DNA from: JBOGXA01 sp050694175
GTDB taxonomy: Bacteria; Actinomycetota; CADDZG01; WHSQ01
Direction of reading: 5' to 3'
NCBI GenBank assembly: GCA_050694175.1
Contig: JBOGXA010000001.1
Coordinates: forward strand, 1-64,000
DNA length: 64,000 nt
Shown: positions 53,917 to 62,820 of the stretch, in pieces
Position numbering within the stretch: the stretch's first letter is position 1
How the letters are laid out: each line of letters opens with the position of its first letter
Translations under genes and position numbers: made by a program
Notes under the pieces: model-generated
What the model was told of the DNA's origin: nothing
Database searches by the model: none
Seen by the model: the letters and a program-made list of their open reading frames with translations, nothing else

Positions 53917-54306
53917 TTGTTGCGCACCATTCGCACCGCACTCACAGGGGTCGTATCGGCGTGCCTTTTCCTCGCCGTGCTGGCCGGCCCGGCCCCCGCC
54001 GGATCCGCAGTTGTCCATTCACTAGAGGTTCGCCCCACGCGGTCCGTTGTCTGGCTGGAGACTTCGCTGCCCGAGATGGAGGCTCGCCGCATCAGCATCA
54101 GGGTCTTTGCTCCCACCGGAGCCGGCGGTCGCCGCGAGTTGTGGCAGTACTGCGCCGTCGACTACGTCGGCCCGGGCACATATCGGTGCGGAGTCGACTT
54201 CGCGAAGGGCACGGCTGCGCGCCGAATCGAGGGGACGTGGGTGGCGCGCCTTGTGATCGACGGGGACGTCGTGGCCCGCGCGACCTTCGACGTCCCCGGC
54301 CGCTAG
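53917..54306 (+). CDS. Small secreted protein under riboswitch control
   Basis: A 129-aa protein. The signal peptide (LTGVVSACLFLAVLAGPAPAGSA) is followed by a ~95-residue beta-rich domain with two cysteines (QYCAVDYVGPGTYRCGVDF) likely to form a disulfide, Ig-like in feel. I do not recognise the family. TTG 53917 is 6 nt from GAAGGAG; ATG 53911 touches that site and is too close. Expression is set by the GEMM-I element upstream. It may belong with the exported-protein genes on the opposite strand. Confidence 0.75.
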   Translation: MLRTIRTALTGVVSACLFLAVLAGPAPAGSAVVHSLEVRPTRSVVWLETSLPEMEARRISIRVFAPTGAGGRRELWQYCAVDYVGPGTYRCGVDFAKGTAARRIEGTWVARLVIDGDVVARATFDVPGR

Positions 54307-54316
54307 TCGTTAGCCC

Positions 54317-54334
54317 TTCGCCGTGCCCGGCGAA
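54317..54334. terminator. Small hairpin between convergent genes
   Basis: TTCGCC (54317-54322) pairs with GGCGAA (54329-54334) around GTGCCC, 10 bp past the secreted-protein stop. A weak bidirectional terminator is plausible; the rest of the 106-bp gap shows no feature. Confidence 0.4.
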
Positions 54335-54412
54335 TCATCGAACGTGAGTTCGAGCGCCTATATACGACGGTGAGACTCACACTCGATGGTATCGGCGAAA
54401 GAGTCGAGCCGA

Positions 54413-55534
54413 TCAACGCTCCGACAACGGTACCCAGGGCCGTGGATCGGGGCCAACGTAGCCGTGGTCGGGACGGATCAAGCGGTTGTCGGCGTACTGC
54501 TCGCGCACATGGGCGGTCCACCCGGCCACTCGGCTGCATGCAAAGATCGGTGTGAAGAGGTCCGTGGGAATCCGCAAGTATCCATACACGGATGCTGCGT
54601 AGAAGTCGACGTTGGGGTACAGCCCCTTTTCGTCCATGACGGTCTTCTCGATGATCCTTGAGATCTCGTAGTTTTTGTCGTCGCCGGTCTTTTCCGCCAG
54701 TTCCTTAGCCATCCTTCGGAGGTGGGTGGCCCGCGGGTCCTCGGTCTTGTACACGCGATGGCCAAAGCCCATGATCTTCTCTTTGTTCTTGAGCCTGTTC
54801 AGGATGTAGTCGCGCGCATTGGCCGGTTCCCTGATCTCCTTGATCATCTGCATGACGGCTTCGTTCGCTCCGCCGTGCAGGGGGCCCTTGAGCGCGGCAA
54901 TGGCCGCAGTCATGGCCGAATGGATGTCCGACAAGGTGGCTGCGCAGACACGGGCGGCAAAAGTCGACGCATTCATCGTGTGATCGGCGTGCAGAACAAG
55001 GCACGTGTCGAACATGCGAGCCGACTCGTCGTCCGCCTTATCCCCCTTGAGCATCAGTAAGAAGTTGGCCGCGTGCGAGAGCGCCGGGTCGGGGGGGACG
55101 AGCTGCTCGCCCTTGCGCAGCCGGTCGTAGTACGCGACCAGGGTTGGGAGCACCGCTATGAGGCGAATGGCCTTGCGGTAGTTGGCCTCCTCAGAAACAT
55201 CCCAACCATCCGGATCCTGAGCCGACGACACGGACACGGCGGTCCGGAGCATCGACATCGGCGCACATTTTTCTGCCAGATGCGGAAGAAGCCTTCGGAC
55301 CAGGTCGTTAGGTTCCCTTTCCGAGCCGATCTGCTCTCGTGTGTCCTCGAGCTGTTGCGAGTTCGGCAGCTCGAGGTGGTGGAGGAGGTACACGACCTCT
55401 TCAAAGCTTGCCTTGGGTGCAAGATCGTGGATGTCGTACCCCACGTAGAAGAGCAGGCCTTGCTCGCCGTCGATGTCGGAGAGCGCGGTTTCGGCTGCGA
55501 CGACACCTTCGAGACCCTTGCCGGAAGCAGCCAT
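54413..55534 (-). CDS. gltA: Citrate synthase (type II-like short form)
   Basis: Condenses acetyl-CoA and oxaloacetate. The protein is 373 aa from ATG 55534, the short Gram-positive type. VLHADHTMNASTFAARVCAA and GPLHGGANEAVMQMI contain the catalytic His residues; GFGHRVYKTEDPRATHLRRM and VDFYAASVYGYLRIPTDLFT (catalytic Asp) follow. 2-methylcitrate synthase is a close alternative, but location beside IDH and MDH favours citrate synthase. It is divergent from icd with 123 bp between. Confidence 0.92.
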   Translation of the reverse strand: MAASGKGLEGVVAAETALSDIDGEQGLLFYVGYDIHDLAPKASFEEVVYLLHHLELPNSQQLEDTREQIGSEREPNDLVRRLLPHLAEKCAPMSMLRTAVSVSSAQDPDGWDVSEEANYRKAIRLIAVLPTLVAYYDRLRKGEQLVPPDPALSHAANFLLMLKGDKADDESARMFDTCLVLHADHTMNASTFAARVCAATLSDIHSAMTAAIAALKGPLHGGANEAVMQMIKEIREPANARDYILNRLKNKEKIMGFGHRVYKTEDPRATHLRRMAKELAEKTGDDKNYEISRIIEKTVMDEKGLYPNVDFYAASVYGYLRIPTDLFTPIFACSRVAGWTAHVREQYADNRLIRPDHGYVGPDPRPWVPLSER

Positions 55535-55657
55535 GCTTCTGTCCTCACTCCCTTTCGAAAGCCCCGCGGGGCCCGGCTTTCCTTCTCCCAACTAGGCTAT
55601 CAGGTAGGTTGATAGCCTCATTTCTGCACATCACTCAACGACTACACGGGAGCCTTC

Positions 55658-56767
55658 ATGTCACAGCGTGTTCACAGAGTGACCTTCATTCCCGGAGACG
55701 GTACCGGCCCGGAGATCGCGGAAGCGACCCGGCGGGTGTTGGAAGGGACGGGTGTCAGATTCGATTGGGACGTTCGGCATGCCGGCGCCGATGTGATGGA
55801 CGAGTACGGGACTCCGTTGCCCGATGAAGTCCTTGATTCGATCCGAGACAACGGCGTCGCGATCAAGGGCCCGATCACAACCCCCGTCGGCACCGGCTTC
55901 CGCAGCGTCAACGTTGCGCTGCGCAAGGAGCTCGACCTCTATATGTGTCTGCGCCCGTGCAAGAGCTATCCGGGAGTGCGATCGCGCTATGAGGACATCG
56001 ATCTGATCGTTGTACGCGAGAATCACGAAGACCTGTATGCAGGAATCGAGTTCGAACAGGGGTCACCCGAGGCCCGGAAACTCATCGACTTCCTCGCGGA
56101 GCTGGGGGCCAGGCGTATTCGAGAGGATTCTGGGATCTCTATCAAACCGATCTCGGTCACCGGGACCAAACGAATCGTGCGCGCCGCGTTCGACTATGCG
56201 ATCAAGAATGGGCGCAAGAAAGTCACCGCCGTTCACAAAGCAAACATAATGAAGTACTCGGATGGGCTGTTCCTGAGGACGGCTACCGAGGTCTACGAGG
56301 AAGAGTTCAAGGATTCCGGCATCGAGTTCGAAGATCGAATCGTCGACAACATGTGCATGCAGCTTGTGCAGAAGCCGGAGCTATACGACGTGCTCGTCCT
56401 CCCAAACTTGTACGGGGACATCGTCTCGGATCTGGGGGCAGGACTCATCGGAGGCCTCGGCGTCGCCCCCGGCGGCAACATCGGAGACGAGGCCGCGGTA
56501 TTCGAGCCGACCCACGGATCGGCTCCCAAGTATGCCGGGCAGAACAAAGTGAATCCCATGGCGATGATGCTCTCAGGCATGTTGATGCTGAGACACCTCG
56601 ACGAGCTCGATGCCGCTGCGGTGCTCGAGCGCGCGATCGGCGCGGTCATCTCCGAAGGGAAGTCGGTCACCTACGACATGAAGCCTGACCGGGATGATCC
56701 GACGGCGGTGGGGACATCGGAAGTCGCCGATGCGGTGATCGAGAAGATGGATTCGGATACTGGGTGA
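55658..56767 (+). CDS. icd: Isocitrate dehydrogenase (NAD-dependent IDH3-like type)
   Basis: Oxidises isocitrate to 2-oxoglutarate. The protein is 369 aa of the beta-decarboxylating dehydrogenase family. FIPGDGTGPEI opens it; GFRSVNVALRKELDLYMCLRP and VRENHEDLYAGIEF are IDH-type rather than isopropylmalate-type, and NLYGDIVSDLGAGLIGGLG and FEPTHGSAPKYAGQ bind cofactor. Mdh starts 15 bp downstream. Homoisocitrate dehydrogenase is possible but context favours IDH. Confidence 0.9.
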   Translation: MSQRVHRVTFIPGDGTGPEIAEATRRVLEGTGVRFDWDVRHAGADVMDEYGTPLPDEVLDSIRDNGVAIKGPITTPVGTGFRSVNVALRKELDLYMCLRPCKSYPGVRSRYEDIDLIVVRENHEDLYAGIEFEQGSPEARKLIDFLAELGARRIREDSGISIKPISVTGTKRIVRAAFDYAIKNGRKKVTAVHKANIMKYSDGLFLRTATEVYEEEFKDSGIEFEDRIVDNMCMQLVQKPELYDVLVLPNLYGDIVSDLGAGLIGGLGVAPGGNIGDEAAVFEPTHGSAPKYAGQNKVNPMAMMLSGMLMLRHLDELDAAAVLERAIGAVISEGKSVTYDMKPDRDDPTAVGTSEVADAVIEKMDSDTG

Positions 56768-56782
56768 TCCGGGGGTGAGAGC

Positions 56783-57724
56783 ATGAGCACGGGGAAGAAG
56801 GTGACCGTCGTCGGCGCGGGCAACGTCGGATCCAACACAGCCCGCCGGATTGCCGAGAAAGATTTAGCCGACGAAGTCGTAATGGTCGACATCGTCGAGG
56901 GATTGCCGCAGGGATTGGCCCTGGACATCAACCAAAGCGCACCTATCGAGGGATTCGAGGCGCGCGTCGCCGGCACCAACGATTACGCGGACACCGCCGG
57001 TTCTTACGTCGTCGTCATCACGGCCGGCCTCCCGCGTCAGCCGGGCATGAGCCGCATGGACCTCCTCGACAAGAATAGTGAGATCGTCGGCTCCGTCACC
57101 GAGCAGATAGTCGAGCACTCCCCGGACACGATCATCATCGTGGTGTCGAACCCGCTCGACGAGATGACCTACCTCGCGTCTCTTGTCTCCGGCTTCCCAA
57201 AGGAGCGAGTCATCGGAATGGCCGGTGTCCTGGACTCATCTCGCCTGAGCTACTTCATCGCCGAGAAACTGGAGGTTCCGCCGGCCTCCGTCGAGGCGAT
57301 GACTCTCGGCTCGCACGGGGACCAGATGGTGGCGCTGCCGCGCCATGCGACGGTTCAAGGCAAGCCGCTGCCGGAGCTCGTGGACGACCGAACCCTCGAG
57401 AAGCTGTTCGCCCGCACTCGGGACGCGGGGGCCGAGATCGTGGGATATCTGAAGAAGGGGAGCGCCTTCTACGCGCCCTCGTCGTCGGCAGCAGCGATGG
57501 TGAACTCGATCCTCGCCGACGGGGGCGAGATACATCCAACGTGCGCGTGGACGACGGGGCAGTACGGCATCTCGGAGGTCTATTTGGGGGTCCCGGCGGT
57601 ACTCGGTCGCGGCGGTGTCATCGAGATCATCGAGCTCGATCTGAACGAGGACGAGCTGTCCAAGCTCAGGGAGGCGGCCGACGCGATCCGTTCGAAGTGC
57701 GAGGAGCTTGCCGAGCGCCGCTAG
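56783..57724 (+). CDS. mdh: Malate dehydrogenase (LDH-like type)
   Basis: Oxidises malate to oxaloacetate. The protein is 313 aa. VTVVGAGNVGSNTARRIAEK binds NAD; the substrate loop AGLPRQPGMSRMDLL has Arg in the position that selects malate; the catalytic His is in LGSHGDQMV. The ATG follows GGTGAG. Co-transcribed with icd. Confidence 0.95.
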   Translation: MSTGKKVTVVGAGNVGSNTARRIAEKDLADEVVMVDIVEGLPQGLALDINQSAPIEGFEARVAGTNDYADTAGSYVVVITAGLPRQPGMSRMDLLDKNSEIVGSVTEQIVEHSPDTIIIVVSNPLDEMTYLASLVSGFPKERVIGMAGVLDSSRLSYFIAEKLEVPPASVEAMTLGSHGDQMVALPRHATVQGKPLPELVDDRTLEKLFARTRDAGAEIVGYLKKGSAFYAPSSSAAAMVNSILADGGEIHPTCAWTTGQYGISEVYLGVPAVLGRGGVIEIIELDLNEDELSKLREAADAIRSKCEELAERR

Positions 57725-57764
57725 GGGAAGGTTCCCTGGCCGGGTGTTGTTGGCTAAACGTGAG

Positions 57765-58520
57765 ATGAAGAGTTCTTATGTTGCGGATGTCTCGGAGACC
57801 GACTTTCAGGAGCAGGTCCTGGAGCGTTCTCATGAGGTGCCCGTGGTCGTCGATTTCTGGGCCGAGTGGTGCGGCCCGTGTCGCATCCTGGGCCCGATCC
57901 TGGAACGGCTCGCGGGCGAGGCGGACGGAGGCTGGGTGCTCGCCAAGGTCGATGTCGACTCGAACCCGCGGCTGTCGGCGGCGGCCGGCGTACAGGGCAT
58001 CCCCGCGGTGCGGGCCTTCAAGGATGGTCGCGAGGTCGCGGAGTTCACCGGCGCGCTGCCCGAGCCGCAGGTGCGTGAGTGGCTCAAACAGTTGGGGCCG
58101 AGCAGCGCGGATCTCCTGGTCTCCGAGGGACGGTCGGCGGAGGCGGCCGGCGATCTCGCCGGGGCCGCAGAACTGTATAGAGGCGCGCTAGACCACGAGC
58201 CCGGTGACAACGAGGCTCGCTCGCTGCTGGCGGCGGTTGATATGAAGCTGAGGACTGCCTCACTGGACGAGGAGAGCCTGCGCACCAGGCTCGAGTCGGA
58301 CCCAACCGACGTCGACGCGGCTACGGGGCTCGCCGACATCGCGGCGGCCAGTGGTGATTTCGATCGCGCCTTCGATCTGCTACTCGATGTCGTCCGCCTC
58401 ACAAGTGACGAGGAACGCGACCGGGCTCGGATCCATCTGCTAACGCTGCTTGAGGCGTTGCCCATCAGCGACCCGCGCGCCATCGCAGCTCGGCGGGCGC
58501 TGTCGCTCGTCTTGTTCTAG
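57765..58520 (+). CDS. Thioredoxin-TPR protein (YbbN/CnoX-like)
   Basis: A 251-aa protein with an N-terminal thioredoxin domain (about 1-105) and a TPR-like helical C-terminus (about 115-251). The active site is WCGPC, the classic redox form, whereas E. coli CnoX lacks it. IPAVRAFKDGREVAEFTG holds the cis-Pro. Relatives protect substrates and deliver them to GroEL. ATG 57765 lies 40 bp after mdh. Confidence 0.9.
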   Translation: MKSSYVADVSETDFQEQVLERSHEVPVVVDFWAEWCGPCRILGPILERLAGEADGGWVLAKVDVDSNPRLSAAAGVQGIPAVRAFKDGREVAEFTGALPEPQVREWLKQLGPSSADLLVSEGRSAEAAGDLAGAAELYRGALDHEPGDNEARSLLAAVDMKLRTASLDEESLRTRLESDPTDVDAATGLADIAAASGDFDRAFDLLLDVVRLTSDEERDRARIHLLTLLEALPISDPRAIAARRALSLVLF

Positions 58521-58525
58521 GCGGC

Positions 58526-59980
58526 CTAGTCGACCGGGCGGCGAACGATCTTGCCCGTGGGGGTGGTCGGCAGGCTATCGACGACCTCGATACGGCGGGG
58601 ACACTTGAAGCCGGCGAGACGTTCGCGCGCCCACGATCGCAACAGCTCGGCGTCGATGGGCGCATTGGGGGCCGGAACCACCATCGCCTGCACCTGCTGA
58701 CCCCACTCGTCATGGTCCACGCCGTACACCGCAACCTGCGCGACGGCGGGATGCTCCATGAGGACCGCCTCGACTTCCTGCGGGTAGACGTTCACTCCTC
58801 CGGTGATGATCGTGTCGTCGCCGCGCCCGACCAGAAACAGATAGCCGTCGTCGTCCAGATAGCCCAGATCGCCAACGCTGAAGGCACCATCTCTCCACGC
58901 GCTCTGTGTCTTCGCACGGTCGCCCCAGTATTCGAAGCGTTCCGCCGCCGGGTCGTGCACCCATACCGTTCCTATCTCATGGGGTGGGAGCGAGCGGCCG
59001 CCCTCGTCGGTGATCAGGATCTGGGCCCCCGGACGCGGGGTGCCGACGCTTCCCGGTTTCCGCCGCCATTCGCTTGTCGAAATGCGTGTGAACGCGCCCT
59101 CGGTTGATCCGTAGAACTCCCACACGGATTCTTCGGGGAACAGTTCGAACGCTCTCTTCTTTGTCTCCGGCCGGATAGAGGCTCCGGCATGGGCGAGCAG
59201 CCGTACCGAAGACATGTCGTGGCGCGCAAGAGCTACCTCCCCGAGGGCGAAGATGCGCTCCAGATGGGTCGGCACCATGAAGGTTGTGGTGATGCCGAAC
59301 AGTTCGACGGCGGCCAGAGTCTCGGCCGCGTCGAAGCGACCGTGTACGACGACGGTCCCCCCCGCCTCGAGTGTCCTGGTAGCGAATCGAAGCGGCGCCG
59401 AGTGCCCGAGAGGGGAGCAAACGAGATAGACGTCGTCGGCCGACAGGTCCCACTGCCTGCAGAAGTCCTCCGAGATGCGGGTCGCGGCGTCGGGACTCGT
59501 CGGTTCGACCCACACACCCTTGGGTCGTCCGGTCGTACCCGACGTGTAATGCATCGGTCGACCCAAGAGCACGTCGGCGAGAGAACGCGCTGTCTCCGCT
59601 TCATGGAGACAACGCTCGTATGCGTCGCCGAATGTGACGGCACGTTCTACCGACGGAGGGGTATCGACCCGGCGATCGGTGAAGAGCCAGCGAGCACCCG
59701 AGTCTTCGAGCTGATAGGCGATCTCCGTGTGAGTGAGCAGGGCGTTGATGGGCACAGGCACCACGCCCGCTCGCAGAGCGCCCGTCACCACCTCGAGCAG
59801 CTCGATGCAATTGGAAGCCAGCACCGCGATGCGATCGCCCACCTCGATCCCATGCCGGACCAGGAGTCCCGCCAACGCGCGCTGACGTGTATCCAGTTCC
59901 TCGAACGAACGTGTGGCACGCCCGGCGACAGCCGCGGTCGCATCCGGCGTCGCACGCGCGTGCGCGCCGATCCCGATCAC
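58526..59980 (-). CDS. AMP-binding acyl-CoA synthetase / ligase
   Basis: A 484-aa ANL-superfamily ligase activating a carboxylic acid as acyl-AMP then acyl-CoA. MHYTSGTTGRPKGVWVEP is the AMP-binding P-loop; EFYGSTEGAFT, GDLGYLDDDGYLFLVGR and the catalytic Lys in LPTTPTGKIVRR follow. Substrate class cannot be assigned; fatty or aromatic acids are possible. GTG 59980 overlaps the membrane-protein stop (GTGA). Convergent with the thioredoxin gene. Confidence 0.9.
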   Translation of the reverse strand: MIGIGAHARATPDATAAVAGRATRSFEELDTRQRALAGLLVRHGIEVGDRIAVLASNCIELLEVVTGALRAGVVPVPINALLTHTEIAYQLEDSGARWLFTDRRVDTPPSVERAVTFGDAYERCLHEAETARSLADVLLGRPMHYTSGTTGRPKGVWVEPTSPDAATRISEDFCRQWDLSADDVYLVCSPLGHSAPLRFATRTLEAGGTVVVHGRFDAAETLAAVELFGITTTFMVPTHLERIFALGEVALARHDMSSVRLLAHAGASIRPETKKRAFELFPEESVWEFYGSTEGAFTRISTSEWRRKPGSVGTPRPGAQILITDEGGRSLPPHEIGTVWVHDPAAERFEYWGDRAKTQSAWRDGAFSVGDLGYLDDDGYLFLVGRGDDTIITGGVNVYPQEVEAVLMEHPAVAQVAVYGVDHDEWGQQVQAMVVPAPNAPIDAELLRSWARERLAGFKCPRRIEVVDSLPTTPTGKIVRRPVD

Positions 59981-60438
59981 CGGACGGCCGCCCCCCGGAT
60001 CTCGGTGAGGCGGCGGTCGATCTCACCGACCTGCCGGTAGTACCAAGCGCCCTGGGCGAGTTCGAGAACGACGAAATACCAGAATCCGGCTCTCAGCCCG
60101 GTGAGGAGGAAAGCGGTCACACCGTAGACAAGCGTCAGAGAGGCAATGCCGGCCGCGTTGCGAGCTGCGATCACGACTGAGTCACCGGGTTCCGGCCACT
60201 GCTCGAGGCGCGCGGGCCGCAGGATCGCAAACCCCGCGTAGGCAGCCTGAGCGAGCGCCATCGCTGCGATGAACACGAATGCGACGTCGGCCGAGTCGCC
60301 GGTGAGGAAGCCATCCTGTTTCATGTCCGCCACAAAAGCACCGGGAAGACGAAAGATCGCAACGGAAACGACCAGCAGCGTTGCCGCCGCGACGGCAAAG
60401 GGCACTCGACGAGGATCACGGCCGCCGGCCACGCCCAC
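59977..60438 (-). CDS. Four-helix membrane protein, unknown function
   Basis: A 153-aa protein with about four hydrophobic helices (VPFAVAAATLLVVSVAIF; VAFVFIAAMALAQAAYAGF; a third around GIASLTLVYGVTAFLL; FWYFVVLELAQGAWYY) and a cytoplasmic-looking basic tail. I do not recognise the family. The start is GTG 60438 or 60432; the frame continues upstream only through the divergent kinase gene. It is translationally coupled to the acyl-CoA ligase, which may be functionally related. Confidence 0.7.
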   Translation of the reverse strand: MGVAGGRDPRRVPFAVAAATLLVVSVAIFRLPGAFVADMKQDGFLTGDSADVAFVFIAAMALAQAAYAGFAILRPARLEQWPEPGDSVVIAARNAAGIASLTLVYGVTAFLLTGLRAGFWYFVVLELAQGAWYYRQVGEIDRRLTEIRGAAVR

Positions 60439-60495
60439 AGAGTAGCGGCCCTCCGTGGTTTCCCTGCGGCGGGCTCGGGGTAGCCTCGCTGCGCC

Positions 60496-61395
60496 ATGAC
60501 GAACTCGTTTGAAAGAGTGTTGATGGTACGCAACCCGGCTTCCGGTGGGGCCAATGCCGATGTCTACAGGGAGATCGAGAGCGCGCTCTCCGATCTGGGC
60601 CGGGTCTCTGTATGCGAACCGTCGAGCCCCGATGATCTCGACCACGAGGTGCAGGCTGCGGCCGCCGATGCCGACCTGGTGGTGACTGCAGGCGGTGATG
60701 GGACATTCAACTGCACGGTCAATGCTCTCCACGAACGACTGGACGAGTTGACGTTCGCGGTCATCCCGCTGGGCACCGGTAACGATCTCGCCCGAACCTT
60801 TGGTTTTGCGGGAGATCCGCTCGAGGCGGCCCGTGGCCTTGGAACGGGGACCCAACGACGGCTCGACGTGAGCAGGGCCTCGGGGGCCGGGGTTAACCGT
60901 TTGTTCGTCAACGCGTGCATCGGAGGCTTTCCCGTCGAGGTGGACGAGGAACTCAACGAGAAGCTAAAGAAGATGCTGGGCCCCCTGGCTTTTGTCATCG
61001 GGGGTATCAAGGCGTTTCCAGATCTCGATCGCTCGCAGGTCGCCATCAACGGCGAGCAAGTCTCCGAGTGCATCGCGGTCGGCATCGGCAACGGACGCAC
61101 CTGCGGTGGAGGAGTCGAGGTCTGGCCGCGCGCCGAGCCCGATGACGGTGACCTGGACGGAGCGGCATTGTGCGCTTCGAGCCTGTCGCAGGCGCTTCTC
61201 CTCGCCGCGAAGGTTAGGAGGGGAGGCCATGAGGACCTCGAAGGTGTATTGACCACGCGCGCGAAGAAGCTGTCGGTCACCGCCGACCCGCCGATCGAGT
61301 TCAACGTCGACGGCGAGCTGATTGGTCTCAAGTCGCCCGCGACCTTCGAGGTCGTCGCACGACTCCGATTGCTGGTGCCTTCGATACCCGCTTAG
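60496..61395 (+). CDS. Diacylglycerol kinase-family lipid kinase
   Basis: A 299-aa protein of the DAGK catalytic family (DgkB/YegS-like). VRNPASGGANAD starts the fold; VVTAGGDGTFNCTVNAL is the catalytic GGDGT motif near residue 70; IPLGTGNDLARTFGF is standard. C-terminal beta domain has FNVDGELI. It phosphorylates a lipid such as diacylglycerol or sphingoid base. Its stop overlaps that of the convergent ydcF-like gene. Confidence 0.92.
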   Translation: MTNSFERVLMVRNPASGGANADVYREIESALSDLGRVSVCEPSSPDDLDHEVQAAAADADLVVTAGGDGTFNCTVNALHERLDELTFAVIPLGTGNDLARTFGFAGDPLEAARGLGTGTQRRLDVSRASGAGVNRLFVNACIGGFPVEVDEELNEKLKKMLGPLAFVIGGIKAFPDLDRSQVAINGEQVSECIAVGIGNGRTCGGGVEVWPRAEPDDGDLDGAALCASSLSQALLLAAKVRRGGHEDLEGVLTTRAKKLSVTADPPIEFNVDGELIGLKSPATFEVVARLRLLVPSIPA

Positions 61396-61982
61396 CGGTC
61401 GAGGAACTCGTAGACGAGGATGGCGCCCACCTCCCTTACGAGTTCCCTGGCCTTCGTTAGCCGGCTTCTGTTCAGTTCCTGGTAAGAGGCCCAGCTGGCA
61501 TACGTCTCGTTGAATCCCAGGTCGTGCGCGATCCGCTTGATGCGCTCGGAGTGCAGAGGATCCGACACGAGCAGAAGGGATTCGATCCCGCTGCCGTCGG
61601 TGATCTCCTTGACATTCCGCAGACTCTGCAGCGACGATCCTCCGTCTCCTTCATGCAGGATCGCGTCCGACGGCACGCCTTGCTCCACGAGATAGTTGCC
61701 GCCTGACTCGGCCTCCGTGAAACGGTCCCCGGCACGACGTCCCCCCGTGACGATGACCGTCTCCGAGAAGCCCTCCTCGTATAGATAGACGGCGTGATCA
61801 AGCCGCGCCTTGAAGACCGGCGAGGGGTCCCCGTCGTACTGCGCCGCGCCGAGCACCACGATCGCGTCGGCGGAATGGTTCTCGTCCTCCCTCGACTGGC
61901 CCCAGACCTGGAGCCCGAGCCATACGGGGTAGGCGACGACCGCTAGCAACAGCACAAGGATGATCCTGCGTAGTCGCTTCAC
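61392..61982 (-). CDS. YdcF/ElyC-family (DUF218) membrane-anchored protein
   Basis: A 196-aa protein with an N-terminal transmembrane segment (IILVLLLAVVAYPVWLGL) and a DUF218 domain: ADAIVVLGAAQYDGDPSPVF, VIVTGGRRAGD, EGDGGSSLQSLRNV, LLVSDPLHSERIKRIA. Relatives (SanA, ElyC) affect envelope integrity and cell-wall precursors. GTG 61982 is the start with a weak ribosome site. Stops of this and the kinase overlap within CCGCTTAGCGG. Confidence 0.88.
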   Translation of the reverse strand: MKRLRRIILVLLLAVVAYPVWLGLQVWGQSREDENHSADAIVVLGAAQYDGDPSPVFKARLDHAVYLYEEGFSETVIVTGGRRAGDRFTEAESGGNYLVEQGVPSDAILHEGDGGSSLQSLRNVKEITDGSGIESLLLVSDPLHSERIKRIAHDLGFNETYASWASYQELNRSRLTKARELVREVGAILVYEFLDR

Positions 61983-62111
61983 GATGTGCAGGCTAGGACA
62001 GAGCAGGCATTAAGTGCAGGCCACTCGGGGGCTCGACCCCCTGGACCCTCCCCGAATGGTCCCCCGAAGTCGCATGGCGACCGCGTGCAACCACTCACTC
62101 GCCCGGCGCCA

Positions 62112-62816
62112 CTAGAACGACCGGTACAGCACGGCGCGCTTGACGTCTTGGATCGCTTTGGTGACCTTGATCCCGCGGGGGCAAGCTGCCGTGCAATTGA
62201 AAGCCGTACGGCACTTGAAGGCACCGTTCTTCGCGGACAGGATCTCGAGCCTCTCGGCCGCTCCCCGATCCCGGGAGTCGAAGATAAAACGATGCGCGTT
62301 GACGATTGCCGCAGGCCCGACGTATCCGTTGTCCGACCAATAGATCGGGCACGATGTCGTGCACGCCGCACACAGGATGCATTTCGTGGTGTCGTCAAAA
62401 CGCTCACGGTCCTCGGGGCTCTGGAGCCGTTCGCGCTCCGGTTCGGGCTCGTGGTCGTCTGCTATTAGCCACGGCATCACCGCTCGATACCCCGCGAAGA
62501 ACGGTTCCATGTCGACGACGAGATCACGCACCAGCGGCAGTCCTCGAATCGGTTCGACCGTAATTGGTTGCTTGAGATCCTTGACCAGCACCTTGCACGC
62601 GAGAGCGTTCACCCCGTTGATCACCATCGCATCGGAGCCGCAAATCCCGTGCGCGCAGGAACGTCTCAGAGCCAGGCTCGAATCGCGCCGCCATTTGACC
62701 TCATGGAGTAGATCCAACAGCCGGTCCATCGGGTCGGCTTGCACCGTGTATTTCTCGAAGTGCGGCTCGTTATCCGTCTCCGGGTTGAAGCGCAGAATCT
62801 TGAGCGACACGTCCAC
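62112..62816 (-). CDS. sdhB: Succinate dehydrogenase iron-sulfur subunit
   Basis: The Fe-S subunit of complex II, 234 aa. Cysteine groups: SCAHGICGSDAM with Asp as third ligand as in E. coli, then ACK for [2Fe-2S]; CILCAACTTSCP and FNCTAACPRGI for the other clusters. GTG 62816 is 4 bp after sdhA; GTG 62810 is an alternative. No sdhC/D is visible here; they would lie upstream of sdhA. Confidence 0.95.
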   Translation of the reverse strand: MDVSLKILRFNPETDNEPHFEKYTVQADPMDRLLDLLHEVKWRRDSSLALRRSCAHGICGSDAMVINGVNALACKVLVKDLKQPITVEPIRGLPLVRDLVVDMEPFFAGYRAVMPWLIADDHEPEPERERLQSPEDRERFDDTTKCILCAACTTSCPIYWSDNGYVGPAAIVNAHRFIFDSRDRGAAERLEILSAKNGAFKCRTAFNCTAACPRGIKVTKAIQDVKRAVLYRSF

Positions 62817-62820
62817 CGGC

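Noticed and set aside
62027..62041. tRNA T-arm-like GGGGG-CTCGA-CCCCC
   Set aside because: No acceptor, D or anticodon arms fit around it, and the loop lacks TTC. More likely a weak terminator after sdhB.
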